From NCBI GenBank assembly GCA_963556695.1, contig CAUWAG010000018.1, forward strand, positions 3,038,001 to 3,102,000: DNA of 64,000 bases, written 5' to 3'. The notes under the pieces are model-generated. The model made no database searches and was not told the DNA's origin. It saw only the letters and a program-made list of their open reading frames with translations. Shown in pieces: positions 1 through 12,480 of the stretch. Source of the DNA: Anthostomella pinea. Lineage: Eukaryota > Ascomycota > Sordariomycetes > Xylariales > Xylariaceae. Position numbers and translations under genes: made by a program. Position 1 is the first letter of the stretch. Every line of letters starts with the position of its first letter.

Positions 1-2641
1 CTGCTGGTGATGTGCATGATTCGCAAGATGTGCCATTGTGGACGGTTTGCGGGGAATTGTGCGAGTGGATGCTGGAGGGGCAGGGGAGTTGATTCTGTGT
101 CGGCCGAGAAAGAGAAAAAGAGAGATAAGGAGTCGTATGTATGGAAGCATCTTCACTACGTTTTTATTCTATAGGCGAATGGGCACCGAGATAGTACTGC
201 AGTATAGTCGAGGTGCGTATTATGATTATACACTCGTTCAATTTCCTCTCGTTTATGGTGCGTAGTAAGATCATAATGACCCAATATATGCCATACCTCG
301 GAGAGTTTCGTTGGCATTGGTGGTGTTGCACAACCGGGAAAGGCGTTTTAATAGTTGACGCGTTAATGATCCCTCGTTGCCAGGTTCTTTGATGACAGGT
401 GTTCCCGTCATCCGTGAGTTTGTGGCGCAGACGCCGTGAGAGAGCAGCCATCGTGTGTTGATGTTCTGCGACGAAGGATGTATTCTGAAACATTGAATCG
501 CGGTGCGACGAAGAATGCCCCGATTCAGACATGGCGGCGAAAGACATCTGACGGATCAAGGGATGGATACGGCGGTATGGATGGCGTCGGGCTGACAGCC
601 TCAACATTGAAGCTGTCACGAAATTCGATAGACCTTGCCACGAGATGTCTTGGAATGTGAGACAGGTAAAATATACAATTCCACGCCGCCTCTGGGCGGA
701 GGATTCCGAGCCTGGCATTGATGAGGTCAGAAAGCGTGGTTTGCGCTTCAAACGAGATCCCGCTCATCTCATCTCATCTCATCGCGTCCGTCCATTGTCC
801 ACGAGGCTCGAGAGCGATAAACAAGTCCAAGACGATGATAGGGTGGCCCAAGGAATAAGTCTGGGCGGGTTGGTGGATGTTTGTTTGCCTTTCCGTCGTC
901 CCGTGTCGGCCGCAGATCCTCGACCCGATTGAAGTGATAATTATTGAAAATCGATAAAGGGAGCTGGGCTATCGAGCTTTTGATGATCACCTGTACATCT
1001 CAATAGCTACCAAACCTTGCAGGGCAGTATTCCCGCCGCCCGTTCACGCCGTTCTTTGATCCAATGGATCCCGGACCAATGCCGTTGAAAACCTGAGAGG
1101 ATGGTAAATAAACCTAACCCTCCCCGAGATGGGGCAACACTATCATCTATGCTGAACCTTTGTACGTACGGTACCTAAAGTGTTTAAAGTGTCCAACTGA
1201 CCGGTAGCCCGAGTCAAAGCTGGCGCGGCGTATTTTGATCCGGCATTGATATGTCCTAGTATCGTTGTCCAACGGGCTGGATGATGTATTCCATGACAGC
1301 GACATGCTCGACATGCTTATGCTCTGACATGCCATGGGAATTCTTTGAAGTTTGCAGTGCATTATTACCCCTTTCTTTTGCCACTCTGTACTAGTCCTAT
1401 CTTATCCCGCGCTTCGGTATTCCACTCACACGAGCCCCACCCTGATTCCCACCTAGAACCGCCTTTGGGCCGTCAACCAATCTTACCATCGGCCGTTCTG
1501 GGGAATGCAGTGGGCCTTCCGAAATTTCCCAGTAGCAGGGCCTCGAACGGTGCAGTAGCGTAGCCCGGGGACGCACTCCAGATCCAAGACCTGGAAGTAC
1601 TCTCTACCGCAGTGACGGCACCGTTTCAGCGGTCTCCGTTACTGCTGATAGTGCCAGCCGCAGTGACCAGACAGCTGCCAGATCGGTATCTAACAGTTCT
1701 GGCATCCTCTGCGATCGGCGCTGCAGTAGCGTGTACCTCTCCCATCTCGCTCTGTGAATGCACGGGCCATCGTGCAGCTGGGCAACCCACCACTTATTTC
1801 CCGTTGACCCTTGTCCAGTAGATTTCAATGTTGCAGTGTCATTGCGCCCGTACATGTACTTTTACCTCCCCTCCCGCCCTCTTGTCTACCTGCACCGGTT
1901 GTTGCTCTCAATGGAGAGTGAATGAAGCGAGAGTGAATGCTTTGCCGTCGTCACATCGTCACACCTTTGTGAGGTAGAGCAAGAGCAAGCATCCATTCAC
2001 TGCAACACTGTCTCTGGCTTCTTCCAAAAAATGATATCTACGCGCGGCCGGGCCCTGCAGTTACCTCACCACCAGTAAACACACCTCACATCAGACTGTA
2101 TCTTACCTGTCACTGTACCGGTACCTGTATCCGTGCCTGAACCCTGAACCTGGGCTCCGGGCACACAGCACCAGCACCAAGCACACACTCCATGTTCCTT
2201 CTCGAACCGCGCCTTTTTCTACTGCGCTAGGTCCTCCTCCTGCTTCACCTCCCGTCGCCTGTCGTCCAGTCCTTTCTTTTCCCCCCTTCTCTTCCCCGAG
2301 CGCCATCGTCCCTCCGCCTCTCTTCCCTTCTCGCCCTCTTCTCTTCATACCACCGGAACGGAGTAGCTGCAGCCAGTCTGTTTTTCTTCGAAAGGTTGGT
2401 TGGCAGCAACAGCAGCGTGCTGTTTACTCCGCTCGAAGCCGCTAGTCAGACCGGGCCCATCTCCGGCTTCGTTAGATTAGACAGAGCTGAGGCGTAGAAT
2501 CGGGGGGTCCTCCAGCTCTTCTTCCTTGGAGTCAATTGTTTCGGTTCTTCTGCAGCTTGCTTGCCTCCAGCTGCTGCTGTCTCCGCCGAGAACAACAACC
2601 CAACCGAACCTTTCCAAGAAGCCCTGGGAAGACACAGCACC
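1..2641. other. Intergenic region and 5' leader of the DENN gene
   Basis: No convincing coding sequence was seen on either strand. Open frames here are short, lack family motifs and have no splice pattern that extends them. The last 400 bases or so are pyrimidine-rich (CT-rich around 2180-2350), which is common in fungal promoters and 5' leaders, and lead directly to the ATG of the DENN gene. The first few hundred bases could be the untranslated end of a gene outside the window, but nothing proves it. Confidence 0.5.
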
Positions 2642-5545
2642 ATGGGACCTTCACTCAACGCCCACTCCTCGTTCACGCGCCCGCGTACGAGCGAGCGCGA
2701 TATGAGACCGAGCACTCGCGACCAAGGTGACACGAATCTGATCATCCCGAGCAGAACGTCGTCTCTGCACTCGCGAATTACCCAGCCCATCCCCGGTACC
2801 CTCAACAGCAAGCCTCAGCAGCGGACGCCGAAGACGTTGACCCATGCCTACATGGTCTGTGGAGTGGGTAGAGAACCTTCACAATGGGTGAAAGCGCCCG
2901 CTCCAGTACAGGGCAAGATTGGCCACATGAAGGGCGCTGTTGGTCAGTTCTGGCTGCCCGAGATTCTAGGGAGTAGTCCCCGTCTCGAGCAGGATAACGA
3001 TATTGCCCGGGCTCTACACGCCGCTATGAGGGTATGTCAAGGCTAGAAAACTTCATTAGACAATACTGACACCTCCCAAGGCTTGTTTCCCTCACGATGT
3101 CGAGATATGCACTGGCCGAAGCCAGCCTCACTGCGTGCACCACGCTTTCGTTCTCCAGCAGGATTCCTCGCATACGCTGTACGGAATATGTCTACGTGTA
3201 TGGTCGCGCGCCGACGAGAAGAGAGCCGAGACGATACGGGATCTGAGGAAGCGAACCGAGCCAGATTACTACGACAACCCTGACGAGACCTACTGGATTC
3301 CGTACTGCCTGTCGTTCCTTTCGCGATACCCTCTCTACAACTTGCTTGGAGACTACCTGCGAGGAATGTGGATTCACTGGAACAAGGCCACGAACCTCTT
3401 CCACGCCGAGGAGGTCTCGCGGATCCTTAGCTTTCCTGCGCCACGATTGAACGACCTGGTTCGAATTGACATGAAAGACTACGCTCTTTGCTACCAATTT
3501 CCTTCTTCGCCCACCGGCTTCCAAAATTTCCCCATGTGGCCTCTCTGGACCTGCCTCTCAGTTCCCAACATTGTTGGCGTCGTTGAGGCAGCCGTATCTC
3601 CTACGCGACGTATCATATTCGTCAGTCACTACCCTGCCATGCTAACAATGGCTGCCGAGACCGTTCGATACTGCGTTCGAGTGTACGAGTGGAGCGGTCT
3701 GTATGTTCCTGTGGTTCACGCACGGCATGCGAAGGAACTGGCCGAAGAACCTGGTCCTTACATCCTCGGTATCACCGCCGAATGCAGATCTCTCTTCACA
3801 GCACCGACCGACGCGCTCGTCGTTGATCTCGACCGCAACTTCGTCCTCACATCGAGCCCACCAACCGCCTTAAGCCCAGGCCAGCGCAATAAGCTTGTCA
3901 CTCGCCTCACACAGGCCCTGAACGGCGATGTGACTCCTTCCGGTGTCCCTCAGCATCTGCGATCTGCTTACGGTGGTGGTAAGCTTGTCCCCGCCGGGCA
4001 GATTATTGTCATGCGTGGCGAGGTGGAATCGATTCAGGACCCTGAGTGGTGGAACCAGGATGCCGTCATGTCCGTCATGGACCATGTTTGCGAGAAGATG
4101 GTATGTTGATTTGTTTGGTCCAACAGAAGCGTGGCTCTAACGTGCATGGCAGGGACGTAACAGCGGAATCAAAGCCGTATTCGGTGGCGCAGTTAAGAAG
4201 CCTTTGATGACAAAGGTGTCTATGAGGCACCTGAACGAGATCGTCCGAGAGCGCAACCAGTACTCGCGTGATGCTATGGAGGCATGGCAAGATTTCATCA
4301 ACCTAAAGGGTCGCATGGACACAGAATTGGCGAAGGTTACGAAGCGAAACAACTACCTGGTCGAAGAACTTGAGAGCTGGAAACAACAGGTAACGACGCT
4401 TTGCAAAGCAATGGCGAATGCGCTCAGGCTAATGATTATTGCAGTTCCTCAAATTCCAGGCGTTTGCTGAGCAGCTTACCAAAGAAACCCAAGATCTCAA
4501 GGTCAAGATCGAGAATCACAAGCGCGAGAACCGAAGACTTGGTAGTCTCATTGATCAGCAGAAGGACGACAACGCACGCCTCTCTGTCCGCCTCACCGGC
4601 ACTGAAAAGCAGCGTGATGATGCTTTGGAGGCTCTCGTGCTTCAGCAAGAGATTGCCGAAGAGCTCGAGCGGGAACGCAAGCGAAACAAGAAGGAGCTGT
4701 CTGCGCTGCAGCACACCAATATCACCCTGGTCCGACAGCGTGACGAGGCACGCCGTGTCGTTCTACACCTACGCAGTCTGGTAGGAGGCCAGTCGCACCA
4801 CATGGAACACCTGGTCCAATCCATGTCAAACCGAGACGACATTGCCAGTGAGCTTGGCGAGAGCTACGAGGATGAGGATGAGGATGGTGAAGAGACACGA
4901 TCAGATGGTGAGCATCGATCCTCAGAAACAGTCCATGCTTTGAATTCTGGCGCTAATCATCTGATTGAAGACCGCCTGGTCAGCCCGAGTCAAGCAGGCA
5001 ACAAGCGTCATTCTTCCGCCAGCTTCAACGATGTGGCTGATCGTCAGCTCAAGGATAAGACAGACGCCATTGCCCACATTATCAGAAACATTGCGGAGCA
5101 ATGCCAGGCTGCTGTGGAAGGCCTGCAGCTCGCTCAAGACGCTGACAGCGAGCCAAGGTCATCTCGTCGGGCAAGCAACTATTCAAATGCCCAGAGTGAC
5201 GATGGCCGCCACTCGGCTGCGGCGTCGGAAATCGGCGACGACAGCCTGTTGCACCCCTCGGGACGTGCATCGAGCATACCTCCCACTCCTGACTTGATCC
5301 CGAACCGAAGCAGCACTGCCATGTCCATGGCCTCAACCATGACCACGCCTGAGCGGTCAAGCCTGCAATACAATGTCCACCACGACATACCGACCAAGAT
5401 TGTCGAGGGCAATGAGGACGAATACGCCGACCGAAGTGACAATGAGGGCATGGCCCAGGAACATGGTCTCGTTGGCAAGCATGCTGCAAGCCTCATGAAC
5501 CGCCCCTCGGGTGCCCGAATCAGTGCCCTCGGTGGTACCCGCTAA
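2642..5545 (+). CDS. DENN domain-containing protein (probable Rab GEF)
   Basis: Four exons, 2642-3031, 3081-4100, 4153-4389 and 4445-5545, joined by GT-AG introns of 49, 51 and 55 nt, give an uninterrupted protein of about 915 residues. The N-terminal half looks like a tripartite DENN module: a uDENN-like stretch with VGQFWLPEILG near residue 100, a core with YWIPYCLSFLSRYPLYN near 205, RRIIFVSHYPAMLT near 300, and a dDENN-like segment containing ALVVDLDRNFV near 360. Residues about 485-690 are Lys/Glu-rich coiled coil. The C-terminal 220 residues are acidic, Ser-rich and probably disordered. DENN proteins generally act as guanine-nucleotide exchange factors for Rab GTPases on endomembranes; that role and the exact Rab are inferred. 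The ATG at 2642 is the first in frame that leaves the complete domain. It is intact, unlike the four genes downstream. Confidence 0.88.
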
Positions 5546-7152
5546 AATCTCTTCGTCATTAACCGATTGCATGTTCCAGGAGTCGTGGAAGCCTTTTTCG
5601 AGTTTCTTGCCCCAGAAGGGGGGATTTTGCGACGAAGGGGCCTATTTCGACACTTTCTCTACCTTCTGTGTATAAGGGTTGTTTATAACTTTTCCCGCTG
5701 ATACCTCATCAGCACATGGCGTTACATATGGAGTGACCTCCTGGATTTCATGCTTGTCTACTTCTACGCAATGCTCACGGCCTCAACTGCGCTTTAATTT
5801 TGTTCCTATTTCAAAGAGATGAGCGCAGGCAACCGTGATGGTCGGGCACCGAGCAAGTAGCCTGGAGCGGACTGGGTAGAAGGGCCGCCGCCGCTGGATG
5901 GGGAGAACGTTTGCAGGAGAATTGTGGTTCCATGTCGTCTGTGTTATTGCTGAAGACTCGCTATTTCTGTAGCTAAGAACCGCTTGCAGCCTACTGTTCT
6001 TGTCAGTCTAGATACTTAAGTCTGTGCCCTTTGCTCGACAGAGTTGGGCAAAATAAGATGTCTTGACTCCACGCTGCCACATTACCATATAAGGATGGTA
6101 TTTCTCGCTAACCTGACAGTGACCTGCTATGAGCTGAACCTCGAAGCTTATTGATCTGGGATTTTACTTGCGCCGTTACCCTTTCCGACGACGGCAGTGC
6201 CCCTGACGCCAGCTTGGCGGAATGGGAGTAAGAATACTCGGCAAATACTTATGTTTCTTGCGCGTGGGACACGATAGGAGGGGGACGTGAATGTCGCGAC
6301 GTCCCCCTCGAACGGCTTCAGTACGTGCACGGTATTTTCAGACCGATTAGGCAGGGGGGATTTGGTACCTAGGTTGGCTTTGGTTGCGAGCGTCCTGTGA
6401 GGCAACTATTGTGTGGTTGGGTGGTGGGCATTAGGTGCATAGAGCAGGATGGGGGTAGTTGATATGGCTGAATGCGTCTTGGTACCACCATATGGGCACT
6501 CTGATCTGGTTTGTACACTGAACAGTGCCAGGGGAATGAGTGAGTGATTGAGTTGCTTGTAGGTTTATGTTGTGGTATTGAGTATGTTGCGCCCCTTGAG
6601 AAAGGGGTACCCCTACTTGGCAGGTCGACTGGCCTTTAGCTCCATGTCGGAGACCGAAAAATAGTGAACATAGCTTTGTCTCTTACGCGTTTAGACCGAC
6701 TCTTCGGGGGTATTAGATAGCCTCACTCGCAAGGAAACACTTTTGTACCCTTGAAATTGTCTTATTGATGTCTCTATATACGGCTTTCACATCTATCGTC
6801 TTCTTCCTTGCAGAAGCCCCACCACCATCAGCAACAATGTGGATATGACCGAAGATAGTCCTGAGAGCTCTGAAGCTGGTCACTACTACGGCGACACACC
6901 GAAACAGCTGGTCTTGCTCTGGTCAAAATATGAAGAAGCCTTGTCAAGGTCTACGTAGAAATACACTTATGGTGGTCACAAAGACCAGCTTCCATGTCGC
7001 TCAGTCTGCGTGCCTTATTCACCCACACCAGCCACATTCACATATGGCTGAGTATACGCAGTATCCTCAAACCTTTGTTCGCCAGTCAGGTGAGACCTGA
7101 TCTTTCGCGATACACCACATGCAATGTGCCCTTGGCTCACTCATCAATCACC
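5546..7152. other. Intergenic region (3' UTR and spacer)
   Basis: About 1.6 kb between the DENN stop and the next F-box start. The first few hundred bases are T-rich and probably contain the DENN 3' UTR. No open frame shows a recognisable domain or splice structure, and no repeat longer than a few bases was noticed. Confidence 0.5.
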
Positions 7153-8681
7153 ATGGGTATCGAATCACTACCAGTCGAAATATTGCACCAGATATTGGTG
7201 GCCGTGAAACGCAGCAGCGCGAGCAGCGGTGCTTTCGTCCCGTGTCTCTTGGTTAACAAGAGCTGGCAGCAGATCGGCGCGCCTGTCCTCCACAGAATCA
7301 TCGCCCTGGATCGGCGCACTCTAGACCTATTTATTAACTCCTTCCGGGTGGAGCAATACGGCTTGCAGGTGCGGTCGCTGACCCTGAGGTGCGCTCCAGC
7401 AGGCACCAGTGGCCGCATCACAGACGACTGCTCTAAGCTAAACAAAATTGTTGCCGGTCTGGCCAACCTGTCTTCATTCTCCTTATATAACCGCGTACAC
7501 TTTGGGACCGGGTTTCACCGCCGACCGCTGGTCTCTTTGATCGAATCGATTCCCGTCAGCTGCACAAGCCTAGAGATCGACACGTTCTGTCAAGACTCCT
7601 GTTACGGTGACAAGAAGACTCATATATGTGCTGCCCTTCGAGCTGTCCTCCCTCGGATGCGCCATGTGAGAATCCGTATGGCTGCTATGTGCGCTGCAAT
7701 GTTTGGGACTGAGATCTTACGAGAGACTCATCCTTCTTCGCACGGAAGAGTCTCGTCTAACAGCCCACACCTCATCCCCACCAAGCTGCCTAACATGAAC
7801 ACCCTCGTGCTTAATTGCACGGCTCCCGACCGCGGGAACATGATGTGTTGCAATGACTCCGTAGGAGACTGGCTGCACCACGGTGCCCCGGAGCCTGGCT
7901 AGCTATCACCACAGCCTTGGAGAAAGTCACCGAGGCAGAAGGCGCCGTGCCTCATGATGCAACATTCGTTGTCGGTATGTCACATTCACCCTAGATCCCT
8001 ATCTTCTTGACTATGATGCGAGCGCTGTTACTTTGGTGTGAAAAGTTCCCGTTCTTAGGTCTTCCAAGTTCCGAGCCAGTGCCCAAACTATCTGCAGAGT
8101 ACTGCAGCTAACTGTAGATAGTGGGAAGTACAGAGCACAAACGGCCTCGAGAGGCGACGGACGCGCCACAGGCTTATTGGCCAGCCATCATTCGAGCCAA
8201 TATAACCAGCAAAGAGTCGTGGGCTATCCCACACGGGGGCATGCGTCCCGGGGCCGTTCCCAGACCCTGCTTCGTGCGGTTACCGGACGGAAGAGATCTG
8301 ATGGCAAAGCAGTATACTATTGGGACATTAATTGAAGGCGAAACTTGGTGTGATGTTGTGGGTGGCGCAAGACTATCCAGCCAACTCATTAAGGATGCGA
8401 GAAGAATGGAATGGTCGATGGTGGCACGTGATGCTCTGCCCATCACTTTGTTCCAGACCGCAGAGCAATGGCGGCTCAGAAACCCGGAGTGGCACAACTC
8501 CATTTGGCACAACATCCTTTGGCACAACGAACAGTACGCGGGTCAGAAGTTGCTCGAAGCCGAGAAGAGGGTCGGGTCGAGATATTTATCGATCGAGCCA
8601 CTCTTGGAGAAAACACCCAACGGGTTTTGGCGAGCAGTCGGAGACGCGATTTACTTGCAAAGAGGTACACTATTGGTGTGA
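7153..8681 (+). pseudogene. F-box protein, frameshifted and degenerate in the middle
   Basis: The ATG at 7153 opens MGIESLPVEILHQILVAV, a typical F-box helix (substrate adaptor of SCF ubiquitin ligases), followed by a leucine-rich body to about residue 245. At about 7893 the frame hits a stop; reading one base over continues naturally (AWLAITTALEKVTEAEG), as if a single G were missing from GAGGCCTGG. A likely intron follows (GTATGT near 7976, TTAG near 8059), then stops around 8109-8120. From about 8180 a good F-box C-terminal region resumes (KESWAIPHGG, FVRLPDGRDLMAKQY, GQKLLEAEKRVG, YLSIEPLLEKTP) and ends at 8681. The family assignment of the C-terminal part is from memory of fungal F-box proteins. 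The two halves could instead be separate genes, but order and spacing favour one broken gene. A 15-bp repeat lies inside. Confidence 0.6.
8490..8534 (+). repeat. 15-bp in-frame tandem repeat coding for WHN units
   Basis: Three copies of a 15-bp unit beginning TGGCACAAC start at 8490, 8505 and 8520. In the F-box C-terminal frame they encode three WHN-containing pentapeptides where related proteins as I recall them have a single aromatic-x-Asn-Glu motif. The unit keeps the frame, so it expands the protein without breaking it. Confidence 0.75.
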
Positions 8682-9492
8682 AACGGTCAAGACACGTTCT
8701 TTCCCGTCGTCGATAGGATCTGAATTAAAGTTTTAACATAACGAGGGCGTCGATGCCAAAAACCCGAGCTGTCCTGTCTGAGGGCCTGGAAGGACTTGCG
8801 AATGCGCCGCATCAAAATACGCCGAGGCTGACGGGAATGGGAACAGCGAACGAGAATGAGCCGAGATGTCGAGATAGCCTTCGGCGCAATTGGTCGGTCC
8901 CCATTCCGCAACCGGCTCCTAGGTGGTCCTAGCAAACACCTGCTATGAGGAAGTAGCTAACAAGCCCAGGCGGCGCGGTATTGCTTGTTATGATCGGCTT
9001 CATCACCGCACACACGCGGATCACATCTCGAGACTCTCTCCACCAACCGTCGGCGGAAGCCCAGCAGCAGCTGCCCAACCACCGACCTGGGCGAGAAGAA
9101 CACGCAGGCCTCCTCTACCCGGACCCCCGATGCAGAGCTTGACGGGAGTCCAGCCCACGACGATGGCGGAGACGCGGATGCCGCCACCGTATATCAATCT
9201 CTCCAATACTTTCACAAACGAACTTGCGATTCACATAAGTTTAACTTCCGTAGCTTTGTACTTTTGGGTATTCCGTTGGGGGCACGGAGTTCGCCTTGCA
9301 AGTTTAGGCTCAGCCATATAGCGGGGTTTGCATTAGTGAAAAGGTTGGCTAGCTGAGAGTATTCATCGGACACACATATGAAGTCGACAGTTCTCACATT
9401 CGCAGGGTGGTGGTCCCCTTCTCCAAGCTAGCTCTCACAGAAATATCGTGCAAGCTCAATAGACCACCTACTCCCCAACAACTTTAACAATC

Positions 9493-10941
9493 ATGGCTAC
9501 AGCAGAGATGTTGCCACCTACTTGGTCATCTACGGATGACGATAGCCTCCGACTCATCCTTGATCTTCTGGCAGCAGATGTCAGCGCTATCACGTCTTCA
9601 TCGAAGGGAAAACAACCAAAAGGGCAACTGTCCGATGAGGAGTTGGCTTTGCAGCTGTATGCGGAAGAGGTGGAGGGTGCCGCGGTATTTGCTTCGGATC
9701 GAAGAATGACCAGGAGCATTCAGAGTGCAGTTCAGACGGACGCCGATGCTCTCACTCAGTCCGAGCGCGAAGAACGCATGGCCCAGAATGACCACGACAT
9801 CTCGGCCTCCCTTTCGAGAGGTATGCCCGAAACCGGCGTCGAACACGCTGCTGTTGAGAACCCCTCAGAGGCCGACATGGAAATATGGGAGAAGCTTTCG
9901 GCTCTATACATTACGGGTATCGATGACTGTACGGATGAGGAACCTGATACCGAAGAAGTTGATGCAGGACTACCTGGACAACCGGAATGCTCGTCCTGGG
10001 CGGCTACTCGCCAGTCGAAGAAGGTTGCCCAAAGGCGGCCTTGTCAAGCTTGCAGAGACCCTAAACACTTCACGGATCTTGCACGAGCTCCATGCAACCA
10101 TGAGTACTGCCGTGCATGCCTGGCACATCTGTTTCAGGACTCCATGTTGGACGAGACGTTGTTCCCACCACGATGTTGCAAACAGCCGATTTACACTGGA
10201 GAGGAACAGACTATTTCTCACGGAGCATTTGGTACGCGAATTCAAGGCCAAGGAAATCGAGTTTTCAACACCCAACAGAACATATTGCCATCGCCCAACG
10301 TGTTCCGCATTCATACACCCATCGAAGGTCGAGGGGGGCGTCGCGCACTGTAGCCATTGTCACGATGCCACATGCTCCGTCTGCAAAGGACCTGCCCATG
10401 CAGGTGACTGTCCGCAGGATGGTGCTCTCCAAGCAGTTCTGGATGTGGCAAGAGAGGAGAGATGGCAACGGTGCTACAAATGTTTCACCATGATCGAGTT
10501 GAACATGGGCTGCTTCCATATGACGTAAGTTATCATATACAGACATAGGAACAGCACTGACCGCGACCTAAATGCAAATGCGGTGGCCAATTCTGTTACC
10601 TATGCGGTACCGAATGGAAGAACTGCGAATGCGCACATTGGGAGGAACACCGGCTGTTTGACCGAGCGGGAGAGATCTACAACCGAGACAACGACCCGGC
10701 GGCAGGTCTCTGGGGACCCCATGAAACCCTTGGACCTCAACCTGAGGTCAGGCAGGCAGGGATCGACCGAATTATGGAAAACCTGAGGGTCAATCACGAA
10801 TGTGGCCATGAACGTTGGAAGAGTCGGCCGGGTCCCCGAGAGTGTGAAGAGTGCGGGAATGAGATGCCCATCTTCATCTATGAGTGTCGCCAATGCAACA
10901 TCATGGCTTGTCGGAGGTGTAGGCTCAATCGACTACGATGA
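9493..10941 (+). pseudogene. RBR (RING-IBR-RING) E3 ubiquitin ligase with frameshift and altered splice site
   Basis: The ATG at 9493 starts an acidic, disordered N-terminal region of about 175 residues. RING1 follows (CQACRD, then CNHEYCRACLAHLF). Near 10190-10192 (a TTT run) the frame must shift by one base: the upstream frame runs on to a stop at 10353, while the next frame continues an IBR domain (CHRPTCSAFI, CSHCHDATCSVCKGPAH) and RING2 (CYKCFTMIELNMGCFHMT). The Cys of GCFHM corresponds to the catalytic thioester Cys of RBR ligases. After a canonical donor at 10525 (GTAAGT), the rest of RING2 (CKCGGQFCYLCGTEW) begins at 10573 and an open frame with further Cys/His pairs runs to TGA at 10941. 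The base pair before the expected exon is AA (CCTAA) rather than AG. RBR ligases transfer ubiquitin through a RING/HECT-hybrid mechanism. Two independent defects suggest a pseudogene, unless they are assembly errors. Confidence 0.75.
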
Positions 10942-11239
10942 GCATAGAGTCGAATATGATCTGTCAAGTTCGTGCTCTTCTTTCGTCTCTTGGTTTGAGA
11001 TAGTGCGCAACTTTGTCTAGCAGAATATCTACTCGATAATAGGTAGGTAGTTATTATGACGATGGTATTACATGGGTCACTACCAACGAAGCAGACGCTG
11101 TATGACTATATGACAACTTAGTGATCAGTACGAGTAGCGTTGAAGGGCTCGACGAATACACGGAACATCATTACATGGTCGGTAATCGAGTTCACCGTGA
11201 ATCCCTTCATTTTTGTCACCATCGCTAAAGCTTCAGAGC

Positions 11240-11988
11240 ATGGGAAAGGAGCATCAAGCAGACAAGCTAGGCATCGACGGCGCCGAGGTAAGTTCTGGGT
11301 ACTTAGACCCAGCGCAAGACATTCACCACGGGACGAGAGACATCATCAAAGTAGCGCACGCTAAATGCAGCGATTGCGCCGTGGTCTTGTCGGAACACTC
11401 GACGGGCGGCGCCATCGCGCATATACTCATAGCCCGCCTAGCTGTGGAGAAAGATCTCAAAGATCTCGAACTGACATGAAGCTCGTCACCACGGCGAGCC
11501 CCAGGGTCGGAAACCAACGGCTTATCGGGGGGCTGATCCAGAGGATCCCGCACATCATCCGCGTCACCAGCGATACCGATATCGTCCCCGCGTCGCCCCC
11601 GGGTAAGGGGTGGGTTCACACGCCTGTCGAGGTCTCCACGAAGCGTAACGAAGACGTCAAGACGAAACTCGAGGCCGGCCTCTGCTCGGACTTCAGGGGG
11701 AACCCCCCACCCCCAAATCAGAGAGTGAAGGTCAAATGGTTGCTTAGTTGGGCGAGCCACCCGGAGTTAAAGTCTGACTGGGTTGGAGGAACGAGCTGTC
11801 GGACATCAGCTCATACCCCCCTTGGTCCGCTAATGTATTTACCAGGTGCATGGGAGGACATAATACCCTCGGAGCTCGTCTGCGAAGACGAAGCTCACAG
11901 GGCTCTGAAAATTGGCCTCCAAGTCGTCTTGCTATGTTCGTTGTCGCTATCTGCTATGATCTGGAATATTCTCCACGGGCGATTTTGA
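11240..11988 (+). pseudogene. Class 3 lipase fragment, N-terminally truncated and frameshifted
   Basis: Two overlapping frames together resemble the C-terminal half of a fungal class 3 (triacylglycerol) lipase. The first has the nucleophile elbow as HSTGGAIAHILIARL (GHSxGGA-like, with the first Gly replaced by Glu). It ends at 11479, and shifting one base near 11473 joins it to a frame with ASPRVGN, then IRVTSDTDIVPASPPG and GWVHTPVEV, matching the usual catalytic Asp and His blocks. So Ser, Asp and His of the triad are all visible. The region upstream of the elbow, including the usual substrate lid and the FRGT strand, is absent. Beyond about 11640 the open frame to 11988 is not recognisable. 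I infer a decayed 5'-truncated gene. Confidence 0.6.
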
Positions 11989-12319
11989 GGAGGCATGCCG
12001 GATACAGGATCACATGAAGGAGAAGACCCGAACATGCGTTCCATGATTACCAATGCAAGTCATGATTGGTTTCAGCTAGTATACACTATGAGCTGCAAGA
12101 CATCAGTCTTTTGGACCACTAAGAATAGTTTTGCTGTAGGTCCGTAGAAGGAAGTGTAGTTGAGGCTTGAGTCTTTTGATCAGAGTTTCCTCCCAGAGGG
12201 ACGCCCTCTCTCCAAAGATCACAACCTCAGTAAATATCGATATTCTATGAACAGGTGTACGTGATATGCAGAGTATATCGGCAGACTCGTGCTGAGGCAC
12301 TGTCTCCACGTCAACGCGT

Positions 12320-12357
<38 letters not shown>
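12320..12357 (+). repeat. Poly-G tract, 38 bases
   Basis: An uninterrupted run of 38 G residues lies about 120 bp upstream of the MYND gene start. Runs this long are unstable and could form G-quadruplex. Its true length is uncertain, because such tracts are hard to sequence. Confidence 0.9.
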
Positions 12358-12358
<1 letters not shown>

Positions 12359-12480
12359 GGCGACGCACAACCAGCAACCGAGGACAATGAAATGTTATAA
12401 AGTGCAGTATACCAGAACGCTCTAATTTTCACTTCTGGCCGAACCCATCTAGACCTCACCTGAACACCAATTCCGGAATC

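Noticed and set aside
164..751. 195-codon open frame on the minus strand
   Set aside because: No domain, irregular composition and no splice extension; likely chance in a non-coding region.
7861..7902. 42-nt GT-AG segment as an intron in the F-box gene
   Set aside because: Removing it gives a frame without family resemblance, while a one-base shift restores the expected sequence.
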